Positions 23,807-32,152 of a stretch of DNA of 34,851 bases are shown one piece after another. Every line of letters starts with the position of its first letter. Positions within the stretch are counted from its first letter, which is position 1. The notes under the pieces are model-generated. The model did no database searches. It was not told the origin of the DNA and saw nothing but the letters and a program-made list of their open reading frames with translations. The translations under genes were made by a program, and so were the position numbers. The stretch is taken from NCBI GenBank assembly GCA_022819645.1, contig JAJEGU010000028.1:1-34851 (forward strand), written 5' to 3'. This DNA comes from Pseudomonadales bacterium (GTDB lineage Bacteria > Pseudomonadota > Gammaproteobacteria > Pseudomonadales > Pseudohongiellaceae).

Positions 23807-24352
23807 ATGAGCGCGATGTGGTCTGCCTTGGCCAGGGCGGAGGTGCAGCTTGCGTTGCTGGGGCTGCTGTTGTGGTTCGTCTGGTGGTTTCGCGGGTGGT
23901 ACAAGGACGTGAACTACGACCGCAAGAGATTAGGGGAGTCCGACGCGAGCATCAAGGATGATGTTAGGGACATCAAAAAAGGCTTTGAAGACGTAAAAAG
24001 AATTGTTTTTCTAATGGCCGGGCGGGTGTTACCGCCAGAAGCGATCATCCAGAGAAACAGCCCTCTTCAACTAACCGAGTATGGTAAAAATCTGTCAAGA
24101 CAAATTGATGGGGAGGCCCTTGCTGTGCGCTTGGCTGAAAGCGCATGGACGGAAGCCAAGCATAAAGAAGAACATGAGTTGCAAAATTTTAGCTCAAGAT
24201 ATGTTTATGACTATTTCGAGTTGAATCCTGTCCATGAAAAAGAAGTCGAAAAACTCACGTACGAGAGTGATCTCACGAGACCTGAGATATACCAGATTTT
24301 GACAATCGAGCTTCGTGACGTATTGGTTGCCAAACTTAAACAGGCGAGATGA
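23807..24352 (+). CDS. Membrane-anchored protein of unknown function, AT-rich
   Basis: A 181-residue protein not recognised by name. An N-terminal transmembrane helix (QLALLGLLLWFVWWF) is followed by a basic, helical cytoplasmic region with a short coiled coil (about 45-70: SIKDDVRDIKKGFEDVKRIVF) and a C-terminal helical domain opening NSPLQLTEYGKNL and ending in TIELRDVLVAKLKQAR. The SPLxLTxxG motif after an N-terminal anchor recurs in hypothetical proteins, but I know of no assigned role. GGAGAG lies before the ATG. The gene is visibly AT-richer than its neighbours and flanked by AT-rich spacer (23690-23760), suggesting recent acquisition. Confidence 0.7.
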   Translation: MSAMWSALARAEVQLALLGLLLWFVWWFRGWYKDVNYDRKRLGESDASIKDDVRDIKKGFEDVKRIVFLMAGRVLPPEAIIQRNSPLQLTEYGKNLSRQIDGEALAVRLAESAWTEAKHKEEHELQNFSSRYVYDYFELNPVHEKEVEKLTYESDLTRPEIYQILTIELRDVLVAKLKQAR

Positions 24353-24413
24353 ATAAGGTCATAGTTTTGGCTCATAATGACTCCGACACCAGAGGCCGAG
24401 CGCAGAATAAAAA

Positions 24414-24818
24414 ATGAGAACCACCGATCACACCCTCTACATGCTCGCCACGGCAAAGCTGCTGGCGCAGTACATCGCCACCGCGAGACAGGCGGGGCTT
24501 GGGCGCGATGCAATCAATGCGACGCTGACCACGGTCTCCGCCCAGTCGGTCATCGGCGAATTCTGGGTAAGCGACGAAAATGGCGAGGTCGAATACAGCA
24601 ATGCCGACCCGCAAGGTTTCCGCTTTCCCCTGGACCCGGAAGCGGACTCCCAGGCGGCGCCGTTCGCCGCCTTGCTGAGCGGCAAGTCATCCATGGTGGT
24701 GCAGGCGCCCTGTCCCCGGGACCTCGACGGCCGCCGCTTCCAGTACGTTGGCGTTGCCGGAGTGGACAAGCCGCGTATCGTCCAGGTGGGCGTCGAAGTC
24801 GCTGACGGCGAAGAGTGA
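24414..24818 (+). CDS. Stand-alone Cache-like sensor domain protein
   Basis: A 134-residue soluble protein: an N-terminal helix (LYMLATAKLLAQYIATAR), then an alpha/beta domain with SVIGEFWVSDENGEVEYSN, SQAAPFAALLSG and the ending YVGVAGVDKPRIVQVGVEV. This wording resembles small-molecule Cache/PAS-like sensor domains of chemoreceptors and histidine kinases, but no membrane helix or output domain is present. A signalling partner is therefore not shown. The start is an ATG at 24414 within AAAAAATGAG and has no strong ribosome site. Confidence 0.6.
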   Translation: MRTTDHTLYMLATAKLLAQYIATARQAGLGRDAINATLTTVSAQSVIGEFWVSDENGEVEYSNADPQGFRFPLDPEADSQAAPFAALLSGKSSMVVQAPCPRDLDGRRFQYVGVAGVDKPRIVQVGVEVADGEE

Positions 24819-24881
24819 ACGGAGGGCAACCCGATGCGGCATACCAGCTATTTTCCTGCTTGCGCTGCGCGTCCTTTTTCA

Positions 24882-25043
24882 GTCATTCTGCGCGTAGTCG
24901 CGGAATCTCCCTGGAGAGGCCACCACGCGTGAATCTGCAACAAAATGGCAGGATTGCCATTTTGGACGTCGCACAGCGACGCCCCGCAGGAGTGAGGGGC
25001 ATGGATGCCCCGAATCACTTCGCTTCGCTACGAGCAGAATGAC
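24882..25043. repeat. Expanded family B repeat abutting the amidase start
   Basis: The ends are GTCATTCTGCGCGTAG and AGCAGAATGAC, as in family B, but the inside is longer and holds extra hairpins: AAAATGGCA/TTGCCATTTT (from about 24943) and GGGGCAT/ATGCCCC (near 24997-25012). The last base lies directly before the ATG of the amidase gene at 25044, so the whole translation-initiation region of that gene is repeat sequence. Confidence 0.75.
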
Positions 25044-26600
25044 ATGAAAGCGGTCAGGCGCCAAAGCGGCGGTTACTGGCGACGAAGAGATTTTCTTGCC
25101 ACCGGCATTCACACCGGGCTGGCTGCCCTGGCGCTGAGCGGCGCGGCGCGGCGCGCTTTCGCGGCGGCCCTGCCCGCGGATATCACCGGCTTTTCCGCGC
25201 TGGAGCTGTCCACCGCCATCGCCAGCCGGGAAGTGGGCTGCGTGGAAGTCATGCAAGCCTATCTCGCGCGCATCCACCGCCTCAATCCCGCCTTCAACGC
25301 CATTATCGGCATGTTGCCCGACGAGCAATGCCTCGCCCTCGCGGACACCGCCGACGCCGAACTCGCAAGAGGCGAACACCGGGGCTGGATGCACGGCATG
25401 CCCCATGCGGTGAAAGACCTGACGCCCGCCGCGGGCCTGCCCTATACCAGCGGCTCGCCGATGTTCCGGGATCGCATCGCCGAGCAGGATGGCGCCGTGG
25501 CCGCGGCCATGCGCGCCGCCGGGGCGATCTTCATCGGCAAGACCAACGTCCCCGAATTCGGGCTCGGTTCGCAATCCTACAACCCGGTCTGGGGCGCCAC
25601 CGGCTGCGCCTACAATCCGGAACTGACCAGCGGCGGCAGCAGCGGCGGCGCGGCCTGCGGCATGGCGACCCAAATGCTGCCCATCGCCGATGGCAGCGAC
25701 ATGATGGGTTCCCTGCGCAATCCCGGCGCTTTCAATAACGTCATCGGCTTTCGCCCCAGCGCCGGGCTGGTCAGCGGCGACGATCCATTCTCCCGGGCGC
25801 TTTCCACCTCCGGGCCCATGGGCAGAAACAGCGCCGATACCATCCGCCTCCTGCATACCCTGGCGTCGCCCCCCGGCCCGGAGCAGCCGGCGGCATTGCG
25901 GAACGCCCTGGCCGGCGACAGCGAATACCGGCCGCTGGAACTTGCCGGCCTGCGCATCGGCTGGATGGGCAGCTATGAGGGCTATCTCGCCGTGGAGCCA
26001 GGCATACTCGGGCTCTGCGAAGCCAATCTTGCCGCTCTCGAAGCCGAAGGCGCCATCGTCGAGCCTGTCATGCCGCGCTTCGACATGGCGGAACTGTTCC
26101 AATGCTGGCTCGATCTGCGCAACCAAGGCCGCATCGGCATGCGCGAGTATTACGAAAATGCCGATACGCGCCCGCTGCTCAAGCCGGAACTCGTCTGGGA
26201 AATCGAGATTGGCTACGAACTCGGCGCCGACGACATCTATCGGGCCGATGCGATCAGGCGGCGCTGGTACGCCGAAATCAACCGGCTGTTCGGCGATCAT
26301 GACTTCCTGGTATTGCCCACCGCCCAGGTTTTTCCCTTCCCCAAGACCACACCCTGGCCCGCGGAAATCGACGGCAGGACCATGGACACCTACCACCGCT
26401 GGATGGAAGTCGTCATCGGCGGCAGTCTGGCCGGCATCCCGGTGGTGAATCTGCCGGTGGGCTTCGACGGGCGCGGGCGACCCATGGGCATGCAGGTTAT
26501 GGGGCCGTTCGCCAGGGACCGCAAGGTGCTGGAATTCTCCCTCGCCTATGAGCGGATTACCGACCACCTTGGCCGCCGGCCGGAACTGCCGGCAGCTTAG
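25044..26600 (+). CDS. Tat-exported amidase (amidase signature family)
   Basis: A 518-residue amide hydrolase. The N-terminus has a twin-arginine signal (RRRDFLATGIH, residues 13-23, then a hydrophobic stretch ending AAALPA), so it is exported folded. The Ser-cisSer-Lys triad is visible: Lys in HAVKDL (about residue 123), the GGSSGG loop (about 195-201) and Ser in GSDMMGSLRNPG (about 216-226). The usual GSDxGGS reads GSDMMGS, a small deviation. Substrate cannot be told. No ribosome site is seen, because a repeat fills the bases up to the ATG. A longer frame starting at 25005 would be encoded by that repeat and is rejected. Confidence 0.9.
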   Translation: MKAVRRQSGGYWRRRDFLATGIHTGLAALALSGAARRAFAAALPADITGFSALELSTAIASREVGCVEVMQAYLARIHRLNPAFNAIIGMLPDEQCLALADTADAELARGEHRGWMHGMPHAVKDLTPAAGLPYTSGSPMFRDRIAEQDGAVAAAMRAAGAIFIGKTNVPEFGLGSQSYNPVWGATGCAYNPELTSGGSSGGAACGMATQMLPIADGSDMMGSLRNPGAFNNVIGFRPSAGLVSGDDPFSRALSTSGPMGRNSADTIRLLHTLASPPGPEQPAALRNALAGDSEYRPLELAGLRIGWMGSYEGYLAVEPGILGLCEANLAALEAEGAIVEPVMPRFDMAELFQCWLDLRNQGRIGMREYYENADTRPLLKPELVWEIEIGYELGADDIYRADAIRRRWYAEINRLFGDHDFLVLPTAQVFPFPKTTPWPAEIDGRTMDTYHRWMEVVIGGSLAGIPVVNLPVGFDGRGRPMGMQVMGPFARDRKVLEFSLAYERITDHLGRRPELPAA

Positions 26601-26716
26601 TATTTCACCCGATTTGCCGACATCCTGATGGGAGGCGCCGAAATCCCGGCGCTTTCCCGTGGCGCGGGTTTGCGCGCTCTTCCCTTCGAAGGGATACAGG
26701 AATGTCCAACATCGCC

Positions 26717-26797
26717 TCATTCCGCGCGCAGTCGCGGAATCTCATGAACCCGGCACTGCCATTCGACGGGAGATTCCGCGACTGCGCGCGGAATGAC
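26717..26797. repeat. Family B palindromic repeat before the hydrolase gene
   Basis: TCATTCCGCGCGCAGTCGCG at the left and CGCGACTGCGCGCGGAATGAC at the right enclose a spacer (ATGAACCCGGCA.TGCCATTCGACGG) that is almost identical in the copy at 32049-32140. The repeat keeps an open frame upstream of the hydrolase start at 26819 and reads as the familiar spurious peptide FRAQSRNL. Confidence 0.85.
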
Positions 26798-26818
26798 GGG
26801 GGGTGGGTGGGCGGCGCC

Positions 26819-28750
26819 ATGAGAATTGCCCTTTGCGCGCTGATGCCGCTGTTGGCTTTCGCCCTCGGCCCGGCCTTTGCCACGGGTAGCTGCGGGGAAG
26901 ACGAATACCGCACGCCGGTGGGCGGCTGTTATCCCGTCTGGCACGGGCAGACGCCGAACGGCGCGTACTACACCATCGCCATCCCCGAAGGCTGGGTTCC
27001 CGGCAAGGGGCTGGTCATCTGGAATCACGGGCTGCAAACCTATCTCGGCGGCGACACCCTCGACCTGCTCACCGCCAACCTGCTCGGCCTTGAAGCGGAA
27101 ACCGACATCCAGGTCATGGGCGAGATTGCCCCCAAACCCGGCCTCGGCGATGTGGCGAGCATCGTGCTGTCCCAAGGATACGCTATGGCCGCGTCGAGCT
27201 TCCTGCAAACCGGCTGGGCGGTATTCGATTCCCACCTCGCGAACGCCGAGCTATACGAACAGTTTCTCCGGGTCGCCGCGGAATTCGGCCCTGGGACACC
27301 CACCCCGCTGTATCTGCTCGGGGGTTCCATGGGCGGCATCGTCAGCCTGCGCGACATGGAAGAAGGGCTGATTCCCGAGCCCGACGGCGCCTTGCTGTTG
27401 TGCGGCGCCGTGGCGGGTTCGGAAAACTGGCGCAACGCCTTCGACCTGCGCATGATCGCCGAAGCCATCTGCGCCGGCGAAGACGAAAGCGCATTTCCCA
27501 CGCCCTGGTACGAAATCCCCGCCCTCGGCCAGGAAATCGACTGGATTCGCGAACTCGATTCCTGCACCGCCCTCGGCAGTCGTATCGCCGCCGAAAACAA
27601 GCACGACGATTTGCAAGCGGAAATCGACGAACTGCGGGCGCGCAAGGCGGTCGAGGGCAATATCCTGCGCGAATTCGACCTGCAACGGCGCATTGCCGCC
27701 CGCGAAGTGGAACAGCGCCTTGTCATGCAAACCTGGAAACAGCTTTCCTCGAACCGCCAGGTGGGCAACTACGAGCGCCTGCAACGCCTCGCCCCCACCG
27801 AGTCGGCGGTGATGCTGTCGGTGGGATTGTTTTACGGCACATTCCTGCTGCCGCGGCTGATCCAGGAACCCGGCAAGCTCAATGGCCTGAATCCGTTTCA
27901 CAATATCGCCGCGGACTACGGCGACGACTGGCTCAACCAGCGCATCGGCCGCGGCATCGGCCTGCCCGCGGCGCGCCGCGCCCTCGCCGCGAACTACAAT
28001 CCCAGCGGCGAAATCGGAGACACCCGTATCGTTTCCATACATACGTCGCGGGACGGCATTGTGGCGGTGGAAAATCAGGCGGCGCTGCAATCCCTGCTGC
28101 CTCCGGAGCAGCTCAGCGTCGGAATTGTCGCCGAGTCGGCGCCGACACATTGCGGTTTCCGCGAGTCGGAAGTCATCGCGGCCTGGAATCTGCTGCAGCG
28201 ATGGGTCGAAAGCGGCGCCCGACCGGACGCCGCCGCCCTGCAGGAGGAATGTCGCGCGGTTTCCGGCCGCACCGACCAGGGCGCGATTCCCAGGGACTGG
28301 GACCGGGCCCCGGACGGCGAACTGCATTCCGGCAACCGCTGCCGCTATGCGCCCGATTTCGAGATCGATCCGCAGTTGACGCTGTATCCCAGGGAACCGT
28401 CATCCCGCGCCGAAGGCAATGTTTTCGACGCCGCCACGGGCGTCATCGGCGTTGCCGAAATGGAAGCGGAACTCGAAGGCGAGGTCAGCCTGTACCGCAC
28501 CGAACTCGAATTGACCGACCCGGCCAGGCTGGTTTTCGCGCCGCGCAATACCCGGCCACTGGAGGACGTCAACGAGAACTGGCGCCACCGGGCGGCGGTG
28601 GACGAACAATTCCGTTTCTACCTGCCTGACCTCGGCGTGCGCAACGACCCGAATCTGGCGGGCCAGCGCTTCAACGTCTACATGCAACTCACCGAAGCCC
28701 TGGAATTCGAATTCATCGATTTCGAACCGGCAAGCATCTCGCCACAGTGA
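26819..28750 (+). CDS. Secreted alpha/beta hydrolase
   Basis: A 643-residue exported protein. The signal peptide is RIALCALMPLLAFALGPAFATG. An alpha/beta-hydrolase core follows, with the oxyanion-hole stretch IWNHGLQTYL (about 64-73), the nucleophile elbow LLGGSMGGIVSL (about 167-178) and the likely catalytic His in APTHCGFRESE (about 442-452). A C-terminal domain rich in beta-strands (about 510-643) follows. The layout is similar to tannase/feruloyl-esterase-like or lactone hydrolases, but no substrate can be named. The ATG at 26819 is chosen because the upstream in-frame extension (from 26702) is repeat-derived. Confidence 0.8.
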   Translation: MRIALCALMPLLAFALGPAFATGSCGEDEYRTPVGGCYPVWHGQTPNGAYYTIAIPEGWVPGKGLVIWNHGLQTYLGGDTLDLLTANLLGLEAETDIQVMGEIAPKPGLGDVASIVLSQGYAMAASSFLQTGWAVFDSHLANAELYEQFLRVAAEFGPGTPTPLYLLGGSMGGIVSLRDMEEGLIPEPDGALLLCGAVAGSENWRNAFDLRMIAEAICAGEDESAFPTPWYEIPALGQEIDWIRELDSCTALGSRIAAENKHDDLQAEIDELRARKAVEGNILREFDLQRRIAAREVEQRLVMQTWKQLSSNRQVGNYERLQRLAPTESAVMLSVGLFYGTFLLPRLIQEPGKLNGLNPFHNIAADYGDDWLNQRIGRGIGLPAARRALAANYNPSGEIGDTRIVSIHTSRDGIVAVENQAALQSLLPPEQLSVGIVAESAPTHCGFRESEVIAAWNLLQRWVESGARPDAAALQEECRAVSGRTDQGAIPRDWDRAPDGELHSGNRCRYAPDFEIDPQLTLYPREPSSRAEGNVFDAATGVIGVAEMEAELEGEVSLYRTELELTDPARLVFAPRNTRPLEDVNENWRHRAAVDEQFRFYLPDLGVRNDPNLAGQRFNVYMQLTEALEFEFIDFEPASISPQ

Positions 28751-28762
28751 TTCATAATCACT

Positions 28763-28794
28763 GTCATTCTGCGCGAAGCGAAACACCCCCTTCC
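28763..28794. repeat. Partial family B copy
   Basis: GTCATTCTGCGCGAAGCGAA lacks the second arm and is followed directly by the two tandem units described next. It looks like a broken first copy. Confidence 0.6.
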
Positions 28795-29146
28795 GTCATT
28801 CTGCGCGAAGCGAAGCGTAGTCGCAGAATCCCATGCGGAAGCCACCCAACGAGATTCTGCGACTGCGCGCAGAATGACAGTAGCGTCGCGCTTCCCGGAC
28901 TGTGCGCAGAATGACATTACCCTGTAGCCTTACTTGAAGAACTCCACGTAGAAGCGCAGCGCCCCTTTCCGTCATTCTGCGCGAAGCGAAGCGTAGTCGC
29001 AGAATCCCATGCGGAAGCCACCCAACGAGATTCCGCGACTGCGCGCGGAATGACAGTAGCGTCGCGCTTTCCGGACTGTGCGTGGAATGACGTTCCCCTG
29101 TCACCTTATCTGAGGAACTCCACGTAGAAGCGCAGTTTGCCGAGGG
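28795..29146. repeat. Two tandem 176-bp units, each a family B repeat plus gene tail
   Basis: Unit 1 (28795-28970) and unit 2 (28971-29146) match with a period of exactly 176 bases. Each contains a family B palindrome (GTCATTCTGCGCGAAGCG to GGAATGAC or AGAATGAC) and then a copy of the last 30 bases of the DUF1971 gene (28929-28959 and 29105-29135). Unit 2's gene tail belongs to the live gene; unit 1's tail (encoding LRFYVEFFK and a stop) is a duplicated scrap. A tandem duplication is the simplest explanation. Confidence 0.88.
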
Positions 29147-29381
29147 GTTTCACTTCGTGGGCGACTTGCGGCTCGACGACGCCGGGGTTTTGCGGGTCCA
29201 GTACCCATTCTTCCAGGCTCGGCTCCAGAATTCGGTAGCACAGCCTTCCTTCGAGCACGACGATGCGGCCCCAGGTTCCCGCCTTGGTGCTATGGGATTT
29301 GAGCAGGCCCCCGGGAACCGTCTCCTCGGTGAAAACCGGCGTTTGCCGATAAGGACTGACCTCGGCCGGCAGGCTTTTCAC
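29106..29381 (-). CDS. DUF1971 cupin-like small protein
   Basis: A 91-residue protein matching the DUF1971/TehB N-terminal-like family: LPAEVSPYRQTPVFTEETVPGGLL, SHSTKAGTWGRIVVLEG, then GVVEPQVAHEVKPLGKLRFYVEFLR. The His residues in KSHSTK and VAHEV are where cupin metal ligands would be. Function is unknown; in tellurite-resistance proteins a like domain precedes a methyltransferase, which is absent here. Translation starts at GTG 29381, overlapping the PQQ dehydrogenase stop as GTGA, so the two are coupled. Its 3' end is duplicated in the adjoining tandem repeat. Confidence 0.85.
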   Translation of the reverse strand: MKSLPAEVSPYRQTPVFTEETVPGGLLKSHSTKAGTWGRIVVLEGRLCYRILEPSLEEWVLDPQNPGVVEPQVAHEVKPLGKLRFYVEFLR

Positions 29382-31747
29382 TCAGCGCCGCCCCCCGGTA
29401 ATCGATACGCGATGACGTAGCCGCCCTCGGGGTCTTCCGCCTCGGCCGGCAAGGCGCGGAAGCCCTGCCCCGAAGTCGAATTGAACACTGGCACCGTCAC
29501 GACCAGGGTCTGTTCGCCGGCGGGGGACAGGTAGGTCATGGGCGTCGAATGCGCGGTGAACGGCAAATCGGCGCGCCAAAGCTCCTCGCCGTTCATGATA
29601 TGGGTCGCGCGCACAGAGTTGTCGAAAGCGCCCGAGGAGAAGATCAGCCCGCCCGCAGTCGTGACGGTGCCGCCGCTTTGCGGCGTGCCGATGGTCAGCG
29701 GCACGCGGGTCGGAATGCCGAAGGGTCCGCTGTCCCTGGCCAGGCCGATCGGGCGCTCCCAGAGCAGATCGCCGGTTTCCAGGTCGACCGCGGCCATGAT
29801 GCCGTAAGGCGGCTGGTTGCAGGGAATGCCGAGCGGCGACATGAAGCGGCGGGTATTGTGGGAATACGGCGTGCCCAACTGGTTGCCCTGAACGCCTTCC
29901 GGCAACTCGTCGCGGGGAATGAGAATCAGGCGGTTGCCGACGATCATCGGGTTGACGACCATGATGTTGTTGACCTGATCGACGCTGACGCTGCCCCAGT
30001 TGTGCCCGCCGGCGTTGCCGGGAAACTGGAAGATCGGTTCGGTGCCGGGCACGGTGAAATGCCCGTCGTAGCGCATCTTGTTGTATTCGATGCGGCACCA
30101 GAGTTGGTCGAAGGGGGTTATGCCCCACATCATGTTTTCGGTGATGTCGTCGCGGAAGTGCGGCAGTTCGGTGGAAAAGGGCTGGGTGGGCGAGACGTAA
30201 TCTTCCGGTACGCCGCCCTCCGTTGGCACGGGCAATTCCTCCACCGCGAAGATCGGCTCGCCGGTTTCCCGGTTCAGTACGAAGACCTCCGAGCGTTTGG
30301 TCGGCACGAGCACGGCCTTGACCTTTTCGCCATTGTCGCCGGGCAGGTCGATGAGGGTGGGCTGGGACGGCACGTCCCAGTCCCAGATGTCGTGGTGAAC
30401 GGTCTGGAAATGCCAGCGCGGAGAACCGGTTTCGCCGTCGATGGCGACCACCGAACTTGCGTATTCGTCGCTGACTTCCATGCGGTAGCCGCCAAAGTAA
30501 TCCGGCGTCTCGTTGCCGGTAGGCGCATAGATCAGGCCGAGTTCCTCATCGACGCTGAACAGGCTCCATACGTTCGGCGTGCCGCGGGTGTAGACCTCGC
30601 CCGCCAGCGGTTCGGTGTGAATGCCGGGCCGGCCCATGTCCCAGGCCCAGGCAAACTCGCCGGTAATTGCATTGAAGGCCCGTACGACTCCCGAAGGCTC
30701 TCCCACCGACTGGTTGTCGAAGACCCAGCCTCCCACCACGGCATTGCCGCGCACGATTCCGGGCGGCGAAGTCTGGAAATTGAAAATGCGCGGGTCGTTG
30801 CCCATATTGATCGTCAGGTCGACCTCGCCCTGATCGCCGAAACCCAGACAGCGTTCGCCGCTGAGCGCATCCAGTGCGATCAGGCGGGCGTCGGTGGTAT
30901 TGGTGAGAATGCGCGTCCGGCATTCGCCCTGATACTCCGCCGGGGCCTCGTACCAGGACACGCCGCGGCAGCCGGTGGTGAAATAGCGCGCCATTTCGAG
31001 ATGAGCCGGGTCGATCAGCGGGTCGAATTGCCAGCGCAGGTCGCCGCTGTCGGCATCGAGCGCGATGACCACATTGCCGCCGGTGCAGACATAGAGCAGA
31101 TCCCCGACTTGCAGCGGGGTCGCCTTGAAGGAGCCGCCCTGCCCGGTGCGGTAGGTCCAGGCAACTTCAAGCCCGGCGACGTTTTCGGCATTGATCTGAT
31201 CCAGCGGCGAATAGCGGCTGCCGCCAGGGTCGTTGCCATAGGACGGCCAGTCGGTAGCCGTGTTCACGGTATTGACGCCGCTGCGAGGGGCAAGTTCGTT
31301 TACTTCATAGCCATGGTCGTGGCCGGCCCAGATGACGAAGGCCGCCGCCAGAGCGGTCACCGGAATCGACCATTTGGCTACGCTCGATTGCAGTAATGGC
31401 GGCGGAGAACCGTTATGCAGGGAATTGCGAAACCACGGCGTGACGAACCAGAGCCCGATCGCGGCGAATGGCAGGACGCGCGGCGCCAGCGCCCACAGAT
31501 CGGTTCCCGCCTCCCACAAGGACCAGACGACGGTGGCGACAAGGAGGCCGCCGTATAGCCACGCTCCCGAAGACTGGCAGCGCCATATGCGATACGCACA
31601 GGACAGCAATACCAGCCCCGCGAGCACGAAATACATCGACCCGCCCAGGAACACGAGTTGCAGGCCGCCGATCACGAGCGGCGCGGCGATCAGAATGAGA
31701 ATTGCGGGAAAGACGCGCGGCGGTCTGGAACTGGTCAGCGTATTCAT
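29378..31747 (-). CDS. Membrane-bound PQQ-dependent dehydrogenase, glucose/quinate/shikimate type
   Basis: A 789-residue quinoprotein that oxidises a sugar or polyol in the periplasm and passes electrons to ubiquinone. The N-terminus has about five transmembrane helices (residues 1-135, as in E. coli Gcd). The periplasmic eight-bladed propeller follows, opening DWPSYGNDPGGSRYSPLDQIN and including VAWTYRTG, DLRWQFDPL, DIWDWDVPSQP and the W-docking stretches. The C-terminal FSSGAFDNSVRA and LPGGGAE close it. PQQ synthesis genes are not in view, so cofactor supply comes from elsewhere. It is co-transcribed with the DUF1971 gene. Confidence 0.92.
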   Translation of the reverse strand: MNTLTSSRPPRVFPAILILIAAPLVIGGLQLVFLGGSMYFVLAGLVLLSCAYRIWRCQSSGAWLYGGLLVATVVWSLWEAGTDLWALAPRVLPFAAIGLWFVTPWFRNSLHNGSPPPLLQSSVAKWSIPVTALAAAFVIWAGHDHGYEVNELAPRSGVNTVNTATDWPSYGNDPGGSRYSPLDQINAENVAGLEVAWTYRTGQGGSFKATPLQVGDLLYVCTGGNVVIALDADSGDLRWQFDPLIDPAHLEMARYFTTGCRGVSWYEAPAEYQGECRTRILTNTTDARLIALDALSGERCLGFGDQGEVDLTINMGNDPRIFNFQTSPPGIVRGNAVVGGWVFDNQSVGEPSGVVRAFNAITGEFAWAWDMGRPGIHTEPLAGEVYTRGTPNVWSLFSVDEELGLIYAPTGNETPDYFGGYRMEVSDEYASSVVAIDGETGSPRWHFQTVHHDIWDWDVPSQPTLIDLPGDNGEKVKAVLVPTKRSEVFVLNRETGEPIFAVEELPVPTEGGVPEDYVSPTQPFSTELPHFRDDITENMMWGITPFDQLWCRIEYNKMRYDGHFTVPGTEPIFQFPGNAGGHNWGSVSVDQVNNIMVVNPMIVGNRLILIPRDELPEGVQGNQLGTPYSHNTRRFMSPLGIPCNQPPYGIMAAVDLETGDLLWERPIGLARDSGPFGIPTRVPLTIGTPQSGGTVTTAGGLIFSSGAFDNSVRATHIMNGEELWRADLPFTAHSTPMTYLSPAGEQTLVVTVPVFNSTSGQGFRALPAEAEDPEGGYVIAYRLPGGGAE

Positions 31748-32152
31748 CGGCCAATCACCCGAGGCAAAGGTCTTGGCCGAATATACCCAAAATCACCTGG
31801 GGCGGCTAACTGCATGGGACACCCACCATCGGAACAACTGTCATTCTGCGCACAGTCGCAAAATCTCAAGCAGTACCCTCCCAGCGAGATCCTGCGACTT
31901 CGCGCAGGATGACGAGAATGAACGAGGCCTGCATGGGACACCCATTGTTGTCGGTTCCCAGGAGCCTGCGCCGTAGGAATTCGCGAAAGCGAAAATTCGC
32001 TATCGCCGCGCCCCTGGCCGGTCGATTGAGGCGAACGCCCCGCTCCCCGTCATTCCGCGCGAAGCGAAGCGGAGTCGCGGAATCTCATGAACCCGGCATT
32101 GCCATTCGACGGGAGATTCCGCGACTGCGCGCGGAATGACAGGAGAAGATGC
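31748..32152. other. Repeat cluster between dehydrogenase and surface protein genes
   Basis: No gene is supported. A family B copy (31840-31913) is flanked on both sides by the same 16 bases, CTGCATGGGACACCCA (31810-31825 and 31929-31944). A half family A element follows at 31961-32036, truncated at its centre (ends GATTGAGGCGAA). A second family B copy (32049-32140) ends 12 bases before the stop of the giant surface protein. The copy shares its spacer with 26717-26797. Confidence 0.8.

Noticed and set aside
24879-26720. Long minus-strand frame over the amidase
   Set aside because: Antisense to a complete amidase with Tat signal and catalytic motifs; its ends lie in palindromic repeats.
28763-29104. 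Small genes in the repeat cluster after the hydrolase
   Set aside because: They translate the family B palindromes (FRAQSRNL-type peptides) and have no ribosome sites.
29549-31396. Long plus-strand frame over the PQQ dehydrogenase
   Set aside because: It is antisense to an unmistakable quinoprotein and has no recognisable domain; the same applies to plus-strand frames over the giant surface protein (32087-34012).
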